Notes: generated by a model from the sequence alone, not told the origin. A stretch of 64,000 nucleotides of DNA from Adiantum capillus-veneris (GCA_014529385.2 CM043965.1:12452412-12516411); one strand, 5' to 3'; positions 11,103 through 22,938 are shown, counted from the stretch's first letter. Translations and numbers: made by a program.

Positions 11103-11513
11103 AACACCCCTATCCCCTAGATAGCACTCACATAAATGCCTAATCTGCTAACAATTACTGTCAATGCCCGGTCTCGACCAACCCCTACTACACACGCCCG
11201 ATCACAAAGCATAACATTATGGTTTCAACATTAACCATTCGATGAACCTTTCTCTATATATAGGTAATTCAAAATTGACCAATAACCGCAGACCTTTGCA
11301 AAAGTCCTTTAGCATACACCCATTCTATACCAAGCCGACATCCACTTGCATACTCGATATCCACACAAGGCATACTCACACACAATACACAAGTAGATAT
11401 GAGAGAAAGATGACATGAATCCAATTAGGTCTCCCCAATCTCATCTCAAAAAAATAAAAATTCTCTCAAAACATATTAAGTGCACAAGTGAAGGGTGAGT
11501 TTAGGAAATGAAA
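11103..11513. other. unclassified intergenic DNA
   Basis: No open frame, repeat or motif that I can support. Confidence 0.5.
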
Positions 11514-11600
11514 AGACAGATGAAAGTGAAAAGTCAGCAGACATATGAAGGTGGAAAGTCAAAAGACGCATGAAGATGGAAAGTCAAAAGACGCATGAAT
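11514..11600. repeat. 25-bp minisatellite, three and a half units
   Basis: Units start at 11514, 11539, 11564 and 11589 with the pattern AGAC-N3-TGAA-N2-TGRAAAGTCA-N2. The last unit is partial. Confidence 0.9.
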
Positions 11601-11605
11601 AGAGC

Positions 11606-11739
11606 GAGAATATATCCTGGAAAATTCTTTCGAATTTGTATATAATATGAACATGTATTTCGAATATATTTCCAAGAATAAAGTGAGAAAATATCATGGA
11701 AAATCCTTTCGAATTTGTATATAATATGAACATGTATCT
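11606..11739. repeat. 55-bp direct duplication
   Basis: The segment beginning GAGAATATATC and ending ATATGAACATGTAT at 11606-11660 recurs at 11685-11739 with a few substitutions and a 24-bp spacer. Confidence 0.88.
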
Positions 11740-12137
11740 CCTAACTCGATGCGACCTTGATGAGCATGGCAAGACAGCTCCCCTTTGTCCTCGTGTGTAC
11801 CACCCTTCAAAAAAATAATCAGAGGCTGACTCTTCAGTTATACTCCCTCGCTTGATCTCCCTCTCAAGCAACCCGTTCTCAAGCGCTATGGCGTTGATAT
11901 GAAATTCTCGGGGCTGCCAGATGGTACTTCTCTGCTCCTCTGTAGTATTTTGGCACCACCTCTCTTCCTTTATGGCTTTTGCGGCAGTCACCCGATCTTT
12001 GTTCTGCCTGAGCCCCACACCTTCTGGACACTCTTTTCCTCCCAATCTCTGTAGCGCCACCCTCTCGGTACCGACCTCTTGGCTCTTCAAGTCCCTCCTC
12101 ACAGCCTTGCACATCTCATGCCGCCTTTGATCACTAC

Positions 12138-12434
12138 TGTAGGAATCTAGTAATAAGACCAACTAAGGTCTTAGACTAAGGTTAGTTAATAGTGAAGAGT
12201 TGTGACTCATCCCATGAGGCACAACCTATCACGAAGAGGCACACCTCTTTGTCATCTATAAAAGAAGAGGATTCGTGCCAACAATGTAACACATCATCCA
12301 ACAAACAAATGAAGCAAGAACTTCGAGTATTGGTAACTGTGTTTTGTCTATGAGAATGATGATCTTAAACATGTTCTAATTGAAACACTAATGGTAATTA
12401 ATCATACATGTGAGCAACTCTGATGTTTTCTACA
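12138..12434 (+). repeat. 5' LTR of the miniature element
   Basis: 297 bp. It has a TATA-like CTATAAAAGA near 12259, so transcription would begin shortly downstream. Confidence 0.93.
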
Positions 12435-12446
12435 TGGTATCAGAGC
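12435..12446 (+). other. primer-binding site of the miniature element
   Basis: TGGTATCAGAGC immediately after the LTR, matching the initiator methionine tRNA 3' end. Confidence 0.93.
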
Positions 12447-13167
12447 GGGACGAACCCTTGCGGGCGACGCCCATCAAGAATGATGATTTCTTTCAGGCTA
12501 CGAGTGAAGAAATTTTTATTGGAGCGGATACGATCCAATGATGCAAGTCGAGGTGACAAAACCGCCTCAAAATCCGAAAAAAATGGTAATTTTGATTCCG
12601 CGCAAGACGCGAAGGCCATAAAAAATGGAAAATTGGCGCAAAATGCGCATGTTGAGACAATCGGCACCGAAAATGGGCAAGAATTAAATTTTCATGCAAT
12701 GAATGCAACACAGCCCTCCAAGCCCCTTGATCAAGATTGGGGACAAGGCCATGATGCCTCTGACCGGACATCGAGCGGGCAAGCTAAAGATTTCAAGGGT
12801 CATGAGACCCACCCCTTAACAACATACACCTTTTAACACCCATCTCTCACTTTCATTATAGGACATCAACTAAAATTTATATGCTTGTCACTAGTATCCC
12901 CTTGAGGGGGAATAGTGAGTTACAAGGGCACACAAGTGTCAAAACTAAACCTAAACAATTTAAATATCAAATCAAAGAATCCATAACTTCAAAAATCAAA
13001 TATACCAAAATGATTAAATCAAGCAAACCAAAATTCAAAATGAAAATTGCAGTTTTTGCAATATATATCTTACATATACCCTATGATCCAGGATAGGCTA
13101 TATTTGATAAAAATTATCTATTACAGGAAGTTCCTTTAAAACCTTAGCTGTCTTAAGTAAGGGAGCA

Positions 13168-13455
13168 TGTAGGAATCTAGTAATAAGACCAACTAAGGTC
13201 TTAGAGTAAGGTAAGTAAATAGTGAAGAGTTGTGACTCATCCCATCCCATGAGGCACAACCTATCATGAAGAGGCACACCTCTTCGTCATCTATAAAAGA
13301 ACAGGATTCGTGCCAACAATGTAACACATCATCAACAAACAAATGAAGCAAGAACTTCGAGTATTGGTAACTGTGTCTTGTCTATGACAATGATGATTCA
13401 ATTGAAACACTAATAGTAATTAATCATACATGTGAGCAACTCTGACATTTCTACA
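13168..13455 (+). repeat. 3' LTR of the miniature element
   Basis: 288 bp, similar to 12138-12434 but lacking about 10 bases near the end and carrying a 5-bp CATCC duplication. Confidence 0.93.
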
Positions 13456-13809
13456 ACTGCCGAGCATACTAAATATGGAAAACTCCTTCAGCCGCTTTCC
13501 TTTCCTGACCCTCTGTGCTACCAACTCACGATCAACAGCGTTCAATGCTTTTCCTTTGAAGCCTTCAACCCTCCCAAACCTGCTCACGGGTCCCTTCTAT
13601 CCTGTAGTAGCACCTTTATCAGTCCCTTTTTTTAGCACACCAAAAATCCTTCTTTGATTGTAGCACTTGGCCCCCTGAATCATCTTCTCCCCTTTGATCA
13701 CAAGTTCACCCCCCAGTGCTGCTCCCAGAGCTCCTTCTTCTCTGGCCAATTGCGACTCCCTCTTGCTCATGGGCCTCATCACCCAGCAGATGGCGGCCTC
13801 CCCTTCCAA

Positions 13810-14779
13810 GCCAGCTTCTCCCCTCTCCTTGTTCTTTGGCTCAAGGAATCACGCTCTTGACAGGCTCGCTGTCCTCCACAGTAGTGTCCCGAACTGCTCC
13901 TGAGCGTCCCCAATTTCTCCGAGCCAACTTCTCCCGGCCTCCCCAATCAACTGCATGGCGAACAAGACCGCCATGTCCAGACCACCTCCTGTCGAGTCTC
14001 CAACTCCCCCTCGTTCCCCCTGTCCTCAGTCTGCCCCCCCCTTTTCATGCATAACTGAAGCCCCTCTCACCTTTCCTTCTAGCCCACTGTAGTGGCGCCG
14101 CCATCACCTGCAGAGTTACGTTTGAGGAGTTTTTTTTAGCTCAAAGCTATTTCCAGCTTACCTTAAAAGGAGTTTTCCGCTTGGCCATCGGTCCCACCAC
14201 CCGGTTGCCCATCTCCACTCGAAGCTTCATAGCAAGGACGTTTGCTCACGCCGACGATGACATGGCCACAACCGACCATAATTGAATACAATCGACTCTT
14301 AAAAAAACGACTCCCAAAATATCTACTGAGAACAGCAACATCGTCCCGATCGTCGACAAACACGAGCATCACAACTTCCGATTATAAAATTGCTAGACAT
14401 TGGCCTTTAAGTATACAAAAAACTTGAGTTTACCGAACACGATTAATCTTTGCATACATATCATGATATCATTGGGAGCAAGGATATCCACTCACCCAAC
14501 TTTAGCACTTCTAAAAGACCCAATCAACTGAGCTTGAAATTCCTCTTTTGGCCTGCCAAGAACTGCATTTGGCATACATATCACAACTAGACCTATTGAA
14601 CATTGCATTAATCACCTGCTCAAGCACTTTGCTATCTTCTTGGGAACCTCCATGTACCGGCTTCTGAGCTCTCCTTGGGCCGACCAGATTTGGCTGCACC
14701 AAAGTTTAGATGACAAAGAACATTTGTGGATGTGCGGAGAGTTTGAATTTGGGAGGCTAAGGACAAAAGACTGAGTCCT
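13810..14779. other. unclassified DNA
   Basis: GC-richer near 13700-14100, where several overlapping frames are open on both strands; AT-richer afterwards. No family, repeat or terminal structure recognised. Confidence 0.45.
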
Positions 14780-16957
14780 AGAGAGATCAGTGAGGATACA
14801 TCTTACATTCAAGAACCATTTCCAGAAGATTTTTTTGAACATTTTGCCTAGGAATAGATACTGGCTACTTTAGATGTGTGCATAAATAAAATAACGCCTA
14901 CAAAGGTGTTGAAGGTGTTGAAGGAAGCTAACAAAACTTGTGAGTATGAAAGAATAATAGGTGAGATAGGTAGCTACATCATGGAACGTGATGCAAAATA
15001 GCAAACATAGGAAGAAGAGCAACCACAAGAATATGTCAGCATTGATATACTCAAAGATTTGACAATAGTTGTTTCAAAGAAGCAGACTCCAGGAAATTCC
15101 AAACTGAAATTAGATGAAGAATCAGTGCTGCCAAGCTCCATGGCAGATGTTCATCAAACTCAAGATGAAGAAAGAACAAGGATATGGCAAAAGATCGATC
15201 GTCTCCTATAATGATCAAATTTAGCATATGTGGGGAAACATGACTCAAAATCACGTGTTCAACTAAGATGTATCCTAATTATGCGACAAGGAATATAATG
15301 ACTTATGGCACGCGGATAATGATGGAAAAGTCACCAATCAAGGAGCTAGAAGAAATAGCATACAAAAGTTCTAGAATGCCAATGCCTAGCTTTGGTGTGG
15401 CCAAAGTCTTATCCAGAACCGAGAAATTCAACGAGACCTTCTACATCATCAACTCCCATCATATCAAAGAGAGTCTAGTCCTGACAAAAAGCTGGAGGGA
15501 CATCTTCTTTTGACAACAACCAAAAGATTCAACTAAAACACCAAAAGCCCCAAAAGAATGTCAAGTACATGCAACAAAGAAACAACCAACCATCGCAGAG
15601 AAAGGTAAATCTAAAGCAGCCACTCAAGTAGATAAACCTCGCAAGTCAACTTTATCCTCAACAAGCCTACATTAAACTTCTTCCGTAGCCTCTACTTCAA
15701 GAGCCACAACAGCATCAACGCAATGGAAACCAAAGTAAAAGGGTTATCAACCAAAGTGTCCACCACAAAAAAGCCTTTAGAAGAAGCCGAAGAGAGTCAA
15801 CCAAGTGTTGGTATAGAAAGAGCGCATCAAAGTCCAACATCCAATTTGGATACATCAAGCATATGTTTTTTTGCAACAACCAAAGGTCATTGGGTAGGGT
15901 CACATCAAATGCATCGATCACTACTCAAGGCTACTTTCAAGGAAACACAAATATTTGGGCCAAAAAGCCTAAGGTAATAATATGGACCTACTCACCCCAA
16001 GAAAACACTTCTACAAAGAGGAAGAGAAGCTATCAACGGAAGACAAACACCTCAACAAGGAGGAAGAACAACCACAAAAGGAAAAAGAAAATATCTTCAA
16101 AGAAACAACCAATGAGGCAAGTATGGGTACCAAAGTCAGAATTCAACCAAACTAGCAAACAAGCATGTGAAGTATCGGAACTCAAGCTACTCGATGAGCA
16201 AGGATTTTATGAAGGTAACTCTCAAATATGGTTTGGAACAAATAGCAGCTCAACCTAGAAAATATAAGATCAATCGCATTGCACAAGGCTCCACCCAAAG
16301 GCAAGAAATCATGACCAAGAGGCAATAGAAGCCGATTACAACCAAGGGTGATGCAACCTCCAGATGGATACCTCAACTTCAACTCCAAAAGCAAGGCTTT
16401 AACAATGGGAATAATCAAATATGGATACCAAAGCCTAGTGACCATCCAATCCGAGTTGAAGGGAAAATGAAAAATACAATCACACGGGGACCAAAGACAA
16501 AGTGGGTTTTGAAATCACTATTGGAAACTCCATCACAAATAACCCCCAAGCATCATCCACCACTTCTCTGAGGGAGAAAGCAAAGGCTCCATCATACCCT
16601 ACACTAGTATAAGCAATAACAACATATGGCAAACAAAGCGAGACGAGCAAAAGTATGCCAAACTATTGGACAAATTGGTGGCATCCAAAGACCGAAATAA
16701 TGAAAGAGGCATGAATCTCAAGACCCTATGGAACTCAATTTTTGGCCTTAACACGTACGTCCAAGTCCCCTTTAAAAATACATGGCATAAAATCCAGACT
16801 CGGGCAATTAAGCCACTAGATGAGCGAGGCTTAGTCCCAAAGCTTCATGCAATATTTTATGTGGTATGAGAGTCTTAGATATTCTAGGTACTGCTCAAGC
16901 TGGAAGGGTTGGGCATATTTACGTTGTGTCACCACTCATGCTGGTATAGGTGAGCAT
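14780..16957 (+). pseudogene. retroelement fragment: linker, protease relic and W-[IV]-P-K repeats
   Basis: Plus strand, many frameshifts. It starts with a linker (PFPEDFFEHFA then ILATLDVC) that also occurs in element E (PLEWEHILATLDVC). At 15230-15513 a retropepsin relic reads ATRNIMTYGT, VAKVLSRTEKFNETFYI and ESLVLTKSW, matching the layout of the second protease of C1, with the catalytic Asp-[ST]-Gly lost. From 15947 to 16515 come repeated tryptophan motifs: NIWAKKP, RQVWVPK, SRWIPQ, NQIWIPK and TKWVLK. A short frame at 16666-16869 ends the piece. No LTR was seen; Copia element D lies directly to the right. The function of the repeat region is unknown. Confidence 0.65.
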
Positions 16958-17185
16958 TGTTGGAATTAGGGTTGCAGAGAAATGCACACAGCTTGGAGAA
17001 GACGAAGAATTAGGGTTGCAGAGAAATGCACACAGCTTGGAGAAGACGAAGGAAGCTCAAGGCACACAATAGAGAGTAATGGACGTATATACAATGCACG
17101 GGGAGAAAAACCTCCTAAAGAGGAAAAAGTGCCCCAGTGGTCCTAGTGTGTTCACGCACATCACTACCACATGTATATGGTAACA
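16958..17185 (-). repeat. 3' LTR of Copia element D
   Basis: On the minus strand a 228-bp segment starts TGTTACCATATAC and ends CCTAATTCCAACA, directly after a polypurine stretch (CCAGGGGGGATT). The TG/CA ends and position 75 bp after the polyprotein stop fit a short Copia LTR. There is no second copy in the window to confirm its length. Confidence 0.75.
16963..17050. repeat. 44-bp tandem duplication in the D LTR
   Basis: The segment GAATTAGGGTTGCAGAG...GAAGACGAA (16963-17006) is repeated exactly at 17007-17050. Confidence 0.93.
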
Positions 17186-17260
17186 AATCCCCCCTGGAGT
17201 GATGCGGTGAACGAGAGCTGGCACATGAGTAAAGGGAAGTGCCATGCCCTAAGGACATGA

Positions 17261-18720
17261 TCAGTCCACAAAGGGGAGTAAGCCCAAAGCTTTGCGAAAA
17301 GCTTCTCACTTCTCACGAGACAATGCCTTTGTGAAAAGATCTGCAAGGTTTTCCTGTGTTGGCGCATAACTCAAGCTGATTTTTCCTGCTGAGAGCCTCT
17401 CCTTGACATAGTGGTAATGCACCGCAATGTGCTTTGTGCGATCATGAAAAACTGGGTTCCTCGGAACTGCCAATGCGCTCTAACTGTTAGTGTAGATAGT
17501 GTTGGTAGTGTCCTGTCCAACACCCAAATCAGCCATAAGGCGTCTGATCCATACACAGTCAACCGTAGCTGTGAAGACTACTATGTACTCAGTCTCACAA
17601 CTCGAAGTGGCCACAGTAGGTTGCTTATTTCTCAACCATGATATACATGAATTTCCAAGCATGAAAAAAAAACCACTTGTGGACACTCGCGTGTCAAAAC
17701 AACCAGCCCAATCTGAGTCCGAAAAAGCATGTAAGTCTGGCGGTAATGATCCCCCCTTGGGATAAAACAAGCCAAGATGTAAAGTGCCACTAAGGTAGTG
17801 AAAAATCCTCTTGACAGCCTGCCAATGCTTAGACCCTGGGCTATGCATAAATTTGCTGAACTGTGAGATTGCAAACTGAATATCCGGCCTTGTGTTGCAT
17901 ACATAAATGAGGCATCCAGCAACAGTTTGGTAAAGAGTGACATCAGCAAGATCGCCAGCATCATGTAGACTCAACTTCAAACTTGTTTCCATAGGAGTGG
18001 CAATAGGTTTGCAATCCTCAAGTCCAAAATTACATAGCAATGTCTCTATGTAAATTTTTTAACACAAGGTAATACCACCATCACATTGCGTAAACTGTAT
18101 ACCCAAGTAATGATGCAACAACCGCAAATCTTTCATCTTGAAAGTAGCATTCAGATCAGCCTTGAATTCAACAATATGTCTCTCATTTGTTCTAGTGATT
18201 AGCAAATCATCTACATAAAGAACCACAATGAGAAGTAAATCACCCTCACACTTTACATACACCGTGCTTTCAGTTGGACTGTTATGAAAGCCTTGTTTGA
18301 GCGAATGAGTGTCAGCTTTCTCATACCAAGCATGAGGAGATTGCTTCAACCCATACAAAGCCTTCTTACATATGCACACTTGTCTGCTTGTCCTTTCTTG
18401 ACAAATCCGCGAGGCTACGTTACATAAACTTTCTCAAATATGTCACCATTGAAGCAAGAAATAACAATGTCCAATTGATGTACATCCCAACCAAAATGAG
18501 CTGCCAATGCACATAGAAAACGCACAGTAGTCATACGACAAGTGGAGCAAAAGTCACTTCATAATCTATGCCTTTTTGCTGTGCTTAACCCTTTGCAACA
18601 AGTCGAGCCTTATGGTGATCGATCTCACCATCCGGCTTGTGTTTCAACTTGTAAACCCACTTCGTACCAATGGCCTTTCTGCCAGGGGAAAATCACATAA
18701 AGTCCATGTGCCATTTTCTA
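17261..18720 (-). pseudogene. Copia reverse transcriptase and RNase H of element D
   Basis: Minus strand. The RT part has EKVYVT-stop-PRGFVKKG, then after a one-base shift KKALYGLKQSPHAWY, the catalytic VLYVDDLLI and HHYLGIQF. The RNase H part follows: GCLIYVCNTRPDIQFAISQ, DSDWAGCFDTRVSTSGFFF, TSSCETEY, and the C-terminal DRTKHIAVHYHYV and ENLADLFTKAL. The polyprotein ends at the TGA at 17261-17263. Three in-frame stops and at least one indel are visible. YVDD is intact but the frame is not. Confidence 0.93.
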
Positions 18721-19498
18721 TAAGTGCATCATATTCTGATTGCATTGCAGCCATCCAATTTTATGAATTCTGTGCTTCATCAAAAGACAGAGGCTCCTCA
18801 ACATCATGTAAGCTAGACATAGCCAAAGCATAACAATTTGTGAAGCATAAGATGCATGGTGAGAGCCTGAACGAGAACAAATAGACAAAGGTGCATCCAA
18901 TTTACTATCACGCAATGTATGCACCAACCATTTTGGCATACATCTAGCCTGCTCATTTTCAGCCCTTTCCTCATCAATTACATCATGTACATCTGCATCA
19001 CTAATAGACTGATCTATAACATTTTCAGAAACCCCCACAGGGTGTACATTTGCCTCATTGGAATTTACATTCGTATTGCCACCACTGAAAAGAGACAACA
19101 AAGTGCCATAAATGTTTTGTGAGATTACATTACTATCTCTAGTACACGACAACAAGGGCTGAACAGAATCTTCCACAAAAACTACATCCCATGAAAACCA
19201 GAATACGCTTTGCTTGTGGATGATAAAACCTGTAACCTTTGCTTTCAGCACTATAACCAACAAAAATACATTTGATAGCCCTGTCATCCAATTTTTCTGC
19301 GTTGTGTTTGTGGCACCAAAGCATATGCCAAATAGTCAAAAACACGCATGTGCTCAATAGAAGGCTTTCTATCATGCCATGCTTCATATGGAGTAATAGA
19401 CTGCAAAGCTTTCTTAGGAATCTTGTTTAGTACATAAGTGGCACACATGATGGCGTCAAACCAAAAAGAATGCGGCAAAGCTTTATGTTGATAGACCG
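18721..19498 (-). pseudogene. Copia integrase C-terminus and linker of element D
   Basis: Minus strand. It opens mid-integrase with LPHSFWFDAIMCATYVLNKI and continues ITPYEAWHDRKPSIEHMRVF, a signature of the Copia integrase C-terminal half. The region to 18721 is the usual acidic, poorly conserved linker ahead of RT. The catalytic DDE core is absent because the element is cut at 19498. Confidence 0.88.
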
Positions 19499-20720
19499 CT
19501 TTTGGCGTGTACAAAGTAGCGTTTATATGCATGGTCATATGTACAAAAATATGTAAATACATGCATTTGGGAGCTTTGCAAAGTGGTTTGAAGTTCAAAA
19601 ACAGATGCAACGTGTATACATTGTGAATAGTCAGGTTCGTGCGCTAACAGTCGAACACATGTACATGCTCGTATAGGGTATCGGGGCCTTGGATATGGTT
19701 TTAGGTGGCTTATTTTGGTTCTAGATAATGTGTTTGAGCTTTCTAGAATTTAAATAATTCAAGTGACAAGTGTGGGTACTCTCATCCAGCTCGAGAAGTT
19801 TGACACATGTGATAACTGTCTATTTGCGGCGCCTGATCTGCGGTGATACGTGCATCGCCCTAGAAGTAGTCAAAAATTGAATGTGGGGATGTGGAAATGT
19901 GCTTTGGGTATCGAGGATCAAGCGTGCAAAATTTGGTGAATTTTGGAGTCCGTTTGGGGTTTTTCTTGCGAAAAATGCCCGCCACGGATCAAAATTGGCC
20001 AAAACTTGGTGAAAAAAAGTCAAAAAATGGTCAAAAAAGGTGTGAAATGGCTTCAAATTGCCACATCACTCACGGTGTTGTGATGGTTCCAGCTGAGGGA
20101 GGAATTTTAAAGAGCAATATCAACACTTTTACCCCACTGTGTGTAGGAGGAAGCAGGGTTCTTACAGGTGGTCTAGTGCAGTCCCGTTGCGTTCCTGTCC
20201 TGTTTTCGAGTGTATGGAGGAGTGAATGAGAGCTTTCTCTCTTCAATTTTGTACTTGGGAGATTCTATGGGAGTTTAGAGGTTTCCATGGATGTGTGTGT
20301 GCAAGGAATTGAGGGAAGAAGGTGCGGATTTCTGCAAGACTATGTGACCCTGTATCGGTGCCATTAGGGTTGGCGCTACTCCAAAGAGTCCAACAGAGTG
20401 GAGTTTGGTGAAACTTTTGCAATGGTTTGAGAGTGTCCTTTTGTGGCTAGATTTTTTTGTTTTTTGATGGTTTTTCTTGTATATTTTGGTCACCATCAAG
20501 CGTGATTCAAGTGTTGATCACCTCGACTCACCTTGTAGTGTCTGCGGCCAGGCAAGGGCTTGTAGGTCGATGCGTTTGGAGTTTGAATTGAGCTTGTGGG
20601 TAGAGTTTTTAGGGAGCTTTTGAGTGGTAGTGGCTGAGGTGAGGAATTCAAGTAAATTCCTTGTTTTTTATTGAGTTGTCTAGGTGTGTGAGTGTGCGCA
20701 CGACATCTTTTGCTCCATCA
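19499..20720 (+). repeat. element B 5' LTR
   Basis: 1222 bp, TG...CA, paired with 29525-30758. The two copies show many point differences and a few small indels. Confidence 0.93.
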
Positions 20721-20725
20721 TCCTT

Positions 20726-20743
20726 TGGCGATCCCGCTGGGGA
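20726..20743 (+). other. candidate primer-binding site of element B
   Basis: TGGCGATCCCGCTGGGGA, five bases after the 5' LTR. It begins TGG, as a complement of a tRNA CCA end must. I cannot name the tRNA with certainty. Confidence 0.6.
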
Positions 20744-20803
20744 GCGGAGATTTGCCGGTTGTGCACCCAGGTGAAGCGGTTTTGCTGTGAAGTTTGAGCT
20801 TCA

Positions 20804-21700
20804 TTGAAGAAAAGTGGTGGTTTGGTTGAGGTGCAAGACTTCAAATTTTGTGGATTACGCACGCAAGGGAGAAGCGACTTCAAAGGGATGGCGTATAGTC
20901 GGCCAGTGTTTACAGGGAAGGAGGATGTGAAGGACTGGATTGCGGACTTTGAATGGCATACGCTTGGTATGCACATTGTGAATGATGAAGCAAAGATTCA
21001 TGTATTTCCTCTTGCGCTCAAAGGAGAAGCTCGCGAGTGGTTTGAAGGTTTAGAGGAAGACAAAAAGCAGGTGAAGCTGGCAATTTTTGATAGGTTTGGG
21101 AAGAAACTAACCGCAACAGAAGCGATGACAAAATTGAGAGGTTTGCAGCAAGATGTTCATGCTAACTTTAAAGAGTTTTTGCAACACTTCAAAGGGCTTT
21201 GGGTTCAATTAGAGGCGGCATCCCAAGTACCTCCAGGGGATTTCTTTAAAGTGTGTCAGTTTATGGATTGTCTCCATCCAAGTGTGAGGGAGAAGGTCGA
21301 TCAAGATGAGCCTGCTACATTTGGAAGAGCTGTGGAAATTGCCAAGGCCAAGAGCAAGAAGATCAAGAGAAGGTGGGAGCAAGGCCTGACACATACTGAG
21401 CCAGTTGTGGTGCAACCAATGGTCCCTGTGACAACAGATGATAGAGTGGAGCGAGTGGTTCAAGGTCCAGATCCTGTTACGGTCCCGGTTTTGCATGATC
21501 TTGCTGATCAGTTGCAAGAATTAAGAATTAACATAATGAATAGGAACCAAAGAGAGGAGCGACTAGCTGGGAGAGGCAGGGGACGAAGGCTACAAGGTAG
21601 ATGCTACAATTGTGATGAAGAGGGTCATTACGCCCCTGATCCTCCTGAACCATCAAGAGAGATAGGAGGGATATACCCCCTATATGGATGTGGTCGATGA
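20804..21700 (+). CDS. gag polyprotein of element B
   Basis: A 298-codon open frame. A second Met at 20888 (MAYSRPVFTGKEDV) matches the usual start of the capsid region better. The gag fold is marked by LALKGEAREWFEGLEED and LQQDVHANFKEFLQHFKGLW. An Arg/Gly-rich stretch (AGRGRGRR) precedes a zinc knuckle CYNCDEEGHYAPD, in which the last Cys is Asp, so zinc binding is probably impaired. A TGA follows at 21698. Gag forms the cytoplasmic particle. Related elements usually read on to protease; here a stop separates them. Confidence 0.85.
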   Translation: MKKSGGLVEVQDFKFCGLRTQGRSDFKGMAYSRPVFTGKEDVKDWIADFEWHTLGMHIVNDEAKIHVFPLALKGEAREWFEGLEEDKKQVKLAIFDRFGKKLTATEAMTKLRGLQQDVHANFKEFLQHFKGLWVQLEAASQVPPGDFFKVCQFMDCLHPSVREKVDQDEPATFGRAVEIAKAKSKKIKRRWEQGLTHTEPVVVQPMVPVTTDDRVERVVQGPDPVTVPVLHDLADQLQELRINIMNRNQREERLAGRGRGRRLQGRCYNCDEEGHYAPDPPEPSREIGGIYPLYGCGR

Positions 21701-21766
21701 AGAATAGAAGAAAAACATCAAGAATGGGCACTAGAAGCACCGCTGCTGCAACAACAACCACAATCG

Positions 21767-22938
21767 TTGCCTGCAAATGGAGAAGGTAGGGCTATGAACA
21801 TCATTACCCTTGAGCATCAAGATGTGGATGTTTTGGCCAATATGAAAGCTAGGCATGATAGGGAGAAAGAGACAGAAGAAGAGAGGGAAACAACAGCAAG
21901 GAAAGGAAAGGCTAAGGTAGAAGACAAACCAGAAAGTAGCAAGAGGCGACGAAGAAGGAAAATTGGTCCAAAGGACTACCTCCTTGGCCAAGGTGTTGAA
22001 GACTATGATATTGTCGACGACATACGAAATCAAAAGGCAAATATATCTTTTGGTCAGTTGGTGGCTTTGAATGCTAAATTGAGGAGGCAGTGGACCAAGT
22101 GTGTGAGTACGCGGCTCCCTTCCAAGAAGGAAAAGCGTCAAAGCATGGTGTCATCTTTGAGGGTTGGTCACCCAGTGGATATGGTGCCAATAGTTGAAGC
22201 TATGCTGGGAAAGAAGATGGAAGTGCAAGCATATGTGGATGGTGGTGCCTAGGTGTGTGTCATGACCGAGGCTATCATGAAGGAAGTAGGCGTTAAGATG
22301 TCAGTGAATGCTTCGATCCGTATGAGGATGGCCAACCACAAAAGGCAAGGTGTCTTGGAATAGCTGAAGATGTGAAGATAAAAGTCTTGGGGATTGAGTG
22401 CTTGGTTGATTTCTACGTGATGCAAGAAGGTGAGAATGCGTATCCAGTCATTTTAGGGAGGCCATGGCTTATAACCCTTAGTGCTAAGCAGGATTGGGGC
22501 ACGGGCTTGATCACCATCCCCGACAAAGAGAAAGAAGGGACCATTGTCTTCAACATGAAGACACATGAGAGCCGTACACAGCCCCTAGTGGAGATGCAAG
22601 ATACGGATTCGACGGAAACCACATCATATGATAGTGATGCTTCGTCTACATTATTAGAAGAAAGTGTAGAGGAAGGCTTGATGAAATTATGTCCTGATCT
22701 TTTTGGGATAAGTGTTGAAAAGGAAGCATCGATGCATGATGTGAAGGTCAAGGAGGAGAAGGATAGTCCAAAAGAAATTGTAGAGCCTGCCAAAGTGAAT
22801 GTAAGGAGCATGCTAGGAGAGGACTTGACAGAAAAAGAAAAAAAGGAGTATGAAGACATGTTTACAAAGTTTCCAAAGCTATTCGCCACTGAATATACAG
22901 AGTTGCAAGGAGCTAAAGGAGTCGACTCTCGAGCATAA
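21767..22938 (+). pseudogene. protease region of element B
   Basis: The first part (21767-22252) is a charged, Lys/Glu-rich linker (KAKVEDKPESSKRRRRRK) leading to VQAYVDGGA, the retropepsin active-site segment with DGGA for the usual D-[ST]-G-A. A TAG follows immediately. After another stop the second frame (22372-22938) has ENAYPVILGRPWL, the conserved C-terminal ILGRPW motif, then an acidic linker to RT. The enzyme would process the polyprotein. Two stops inside the domain make it inactive. Confidence 0.8.

Larger units (their letters stand above)
12138..13455 (+). mobile_element. miniature non-autonomous LTR retrotransposon (TRIM-like)
   Basis: LTRs of 297 bp (12138-12434) and 288 bp (13168-13455) start TGTAGGAATC and end TCTACA. 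The flanks ACTAC (12133-12137) and ACTGC (13456-13460) form a target duplication with one change. The primer site TGGTATCAGAGC follows the 5' LTR exactly, and AAGTAAGGGAGCA before the 3' LTR is a polypurine tract. The 733-bp interior has no gag or pol signature; its 137-codon frame (12423-12836) starts inside the LTR. Such elements depend on enzymes of another element. The initiator-Met primer site and short LTRs would suit a Copia-type helper, which is inference. Confidence 0.93.
11740..13809 (-). pseudogene. unclassified minus-strand open frame split by a miniature LTR element
   Basis: On the minus strand an open frame from about 13809 (MEGEAAICWVM) reads down to the edge of the miniature element at 13456, with a single in-frame TAG near 13600. 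With the element and one target copy taken out, it reads on in register from 12137 (SDQRRHEMCKAVRRDLK) to about 11740. Translation is basic and glutamate-rich. I recognise no family. It could be an exon of a decayed host gene or a piece of an older transposon. The continuity of the frame across the insertion is the reason to list it; a chance open frame remains possible. Confidence 0.35.
16958..19498 (-). mobile_element. element D: 3' half of a Ty1/Copia retrotransposon
   Basis: Minus strand order is integrase end, linker, RT, RNase H, 3' LTR; integrase before RT is the Copia order. The 5' part is missing: coding sequence stops at 19498, exactly where the LTR of element B begins, and does not resume beyond the far end of B. 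The missing half was therefore lost by recombination rather than merely displaced. Stops and frameshifts are scattered through it. Confidence 0.9.

Noticed and set aside
13654-14054. Overlapping Pro/Ser-rich plus-strand frames
   Set aside because: They overlap each other and the better minus-strand frame, in GC-richer DNA where open frames arise easily.
18919-19122. 67-codon plus-strand frame
   Set aside because: Antisense to the acidic linker of Copia element D.
19891-20229. 112-codon plus-strand frame
   Set aside because: It lies wholly within the 5' LTR of element B and is broken in the 3' LTR.
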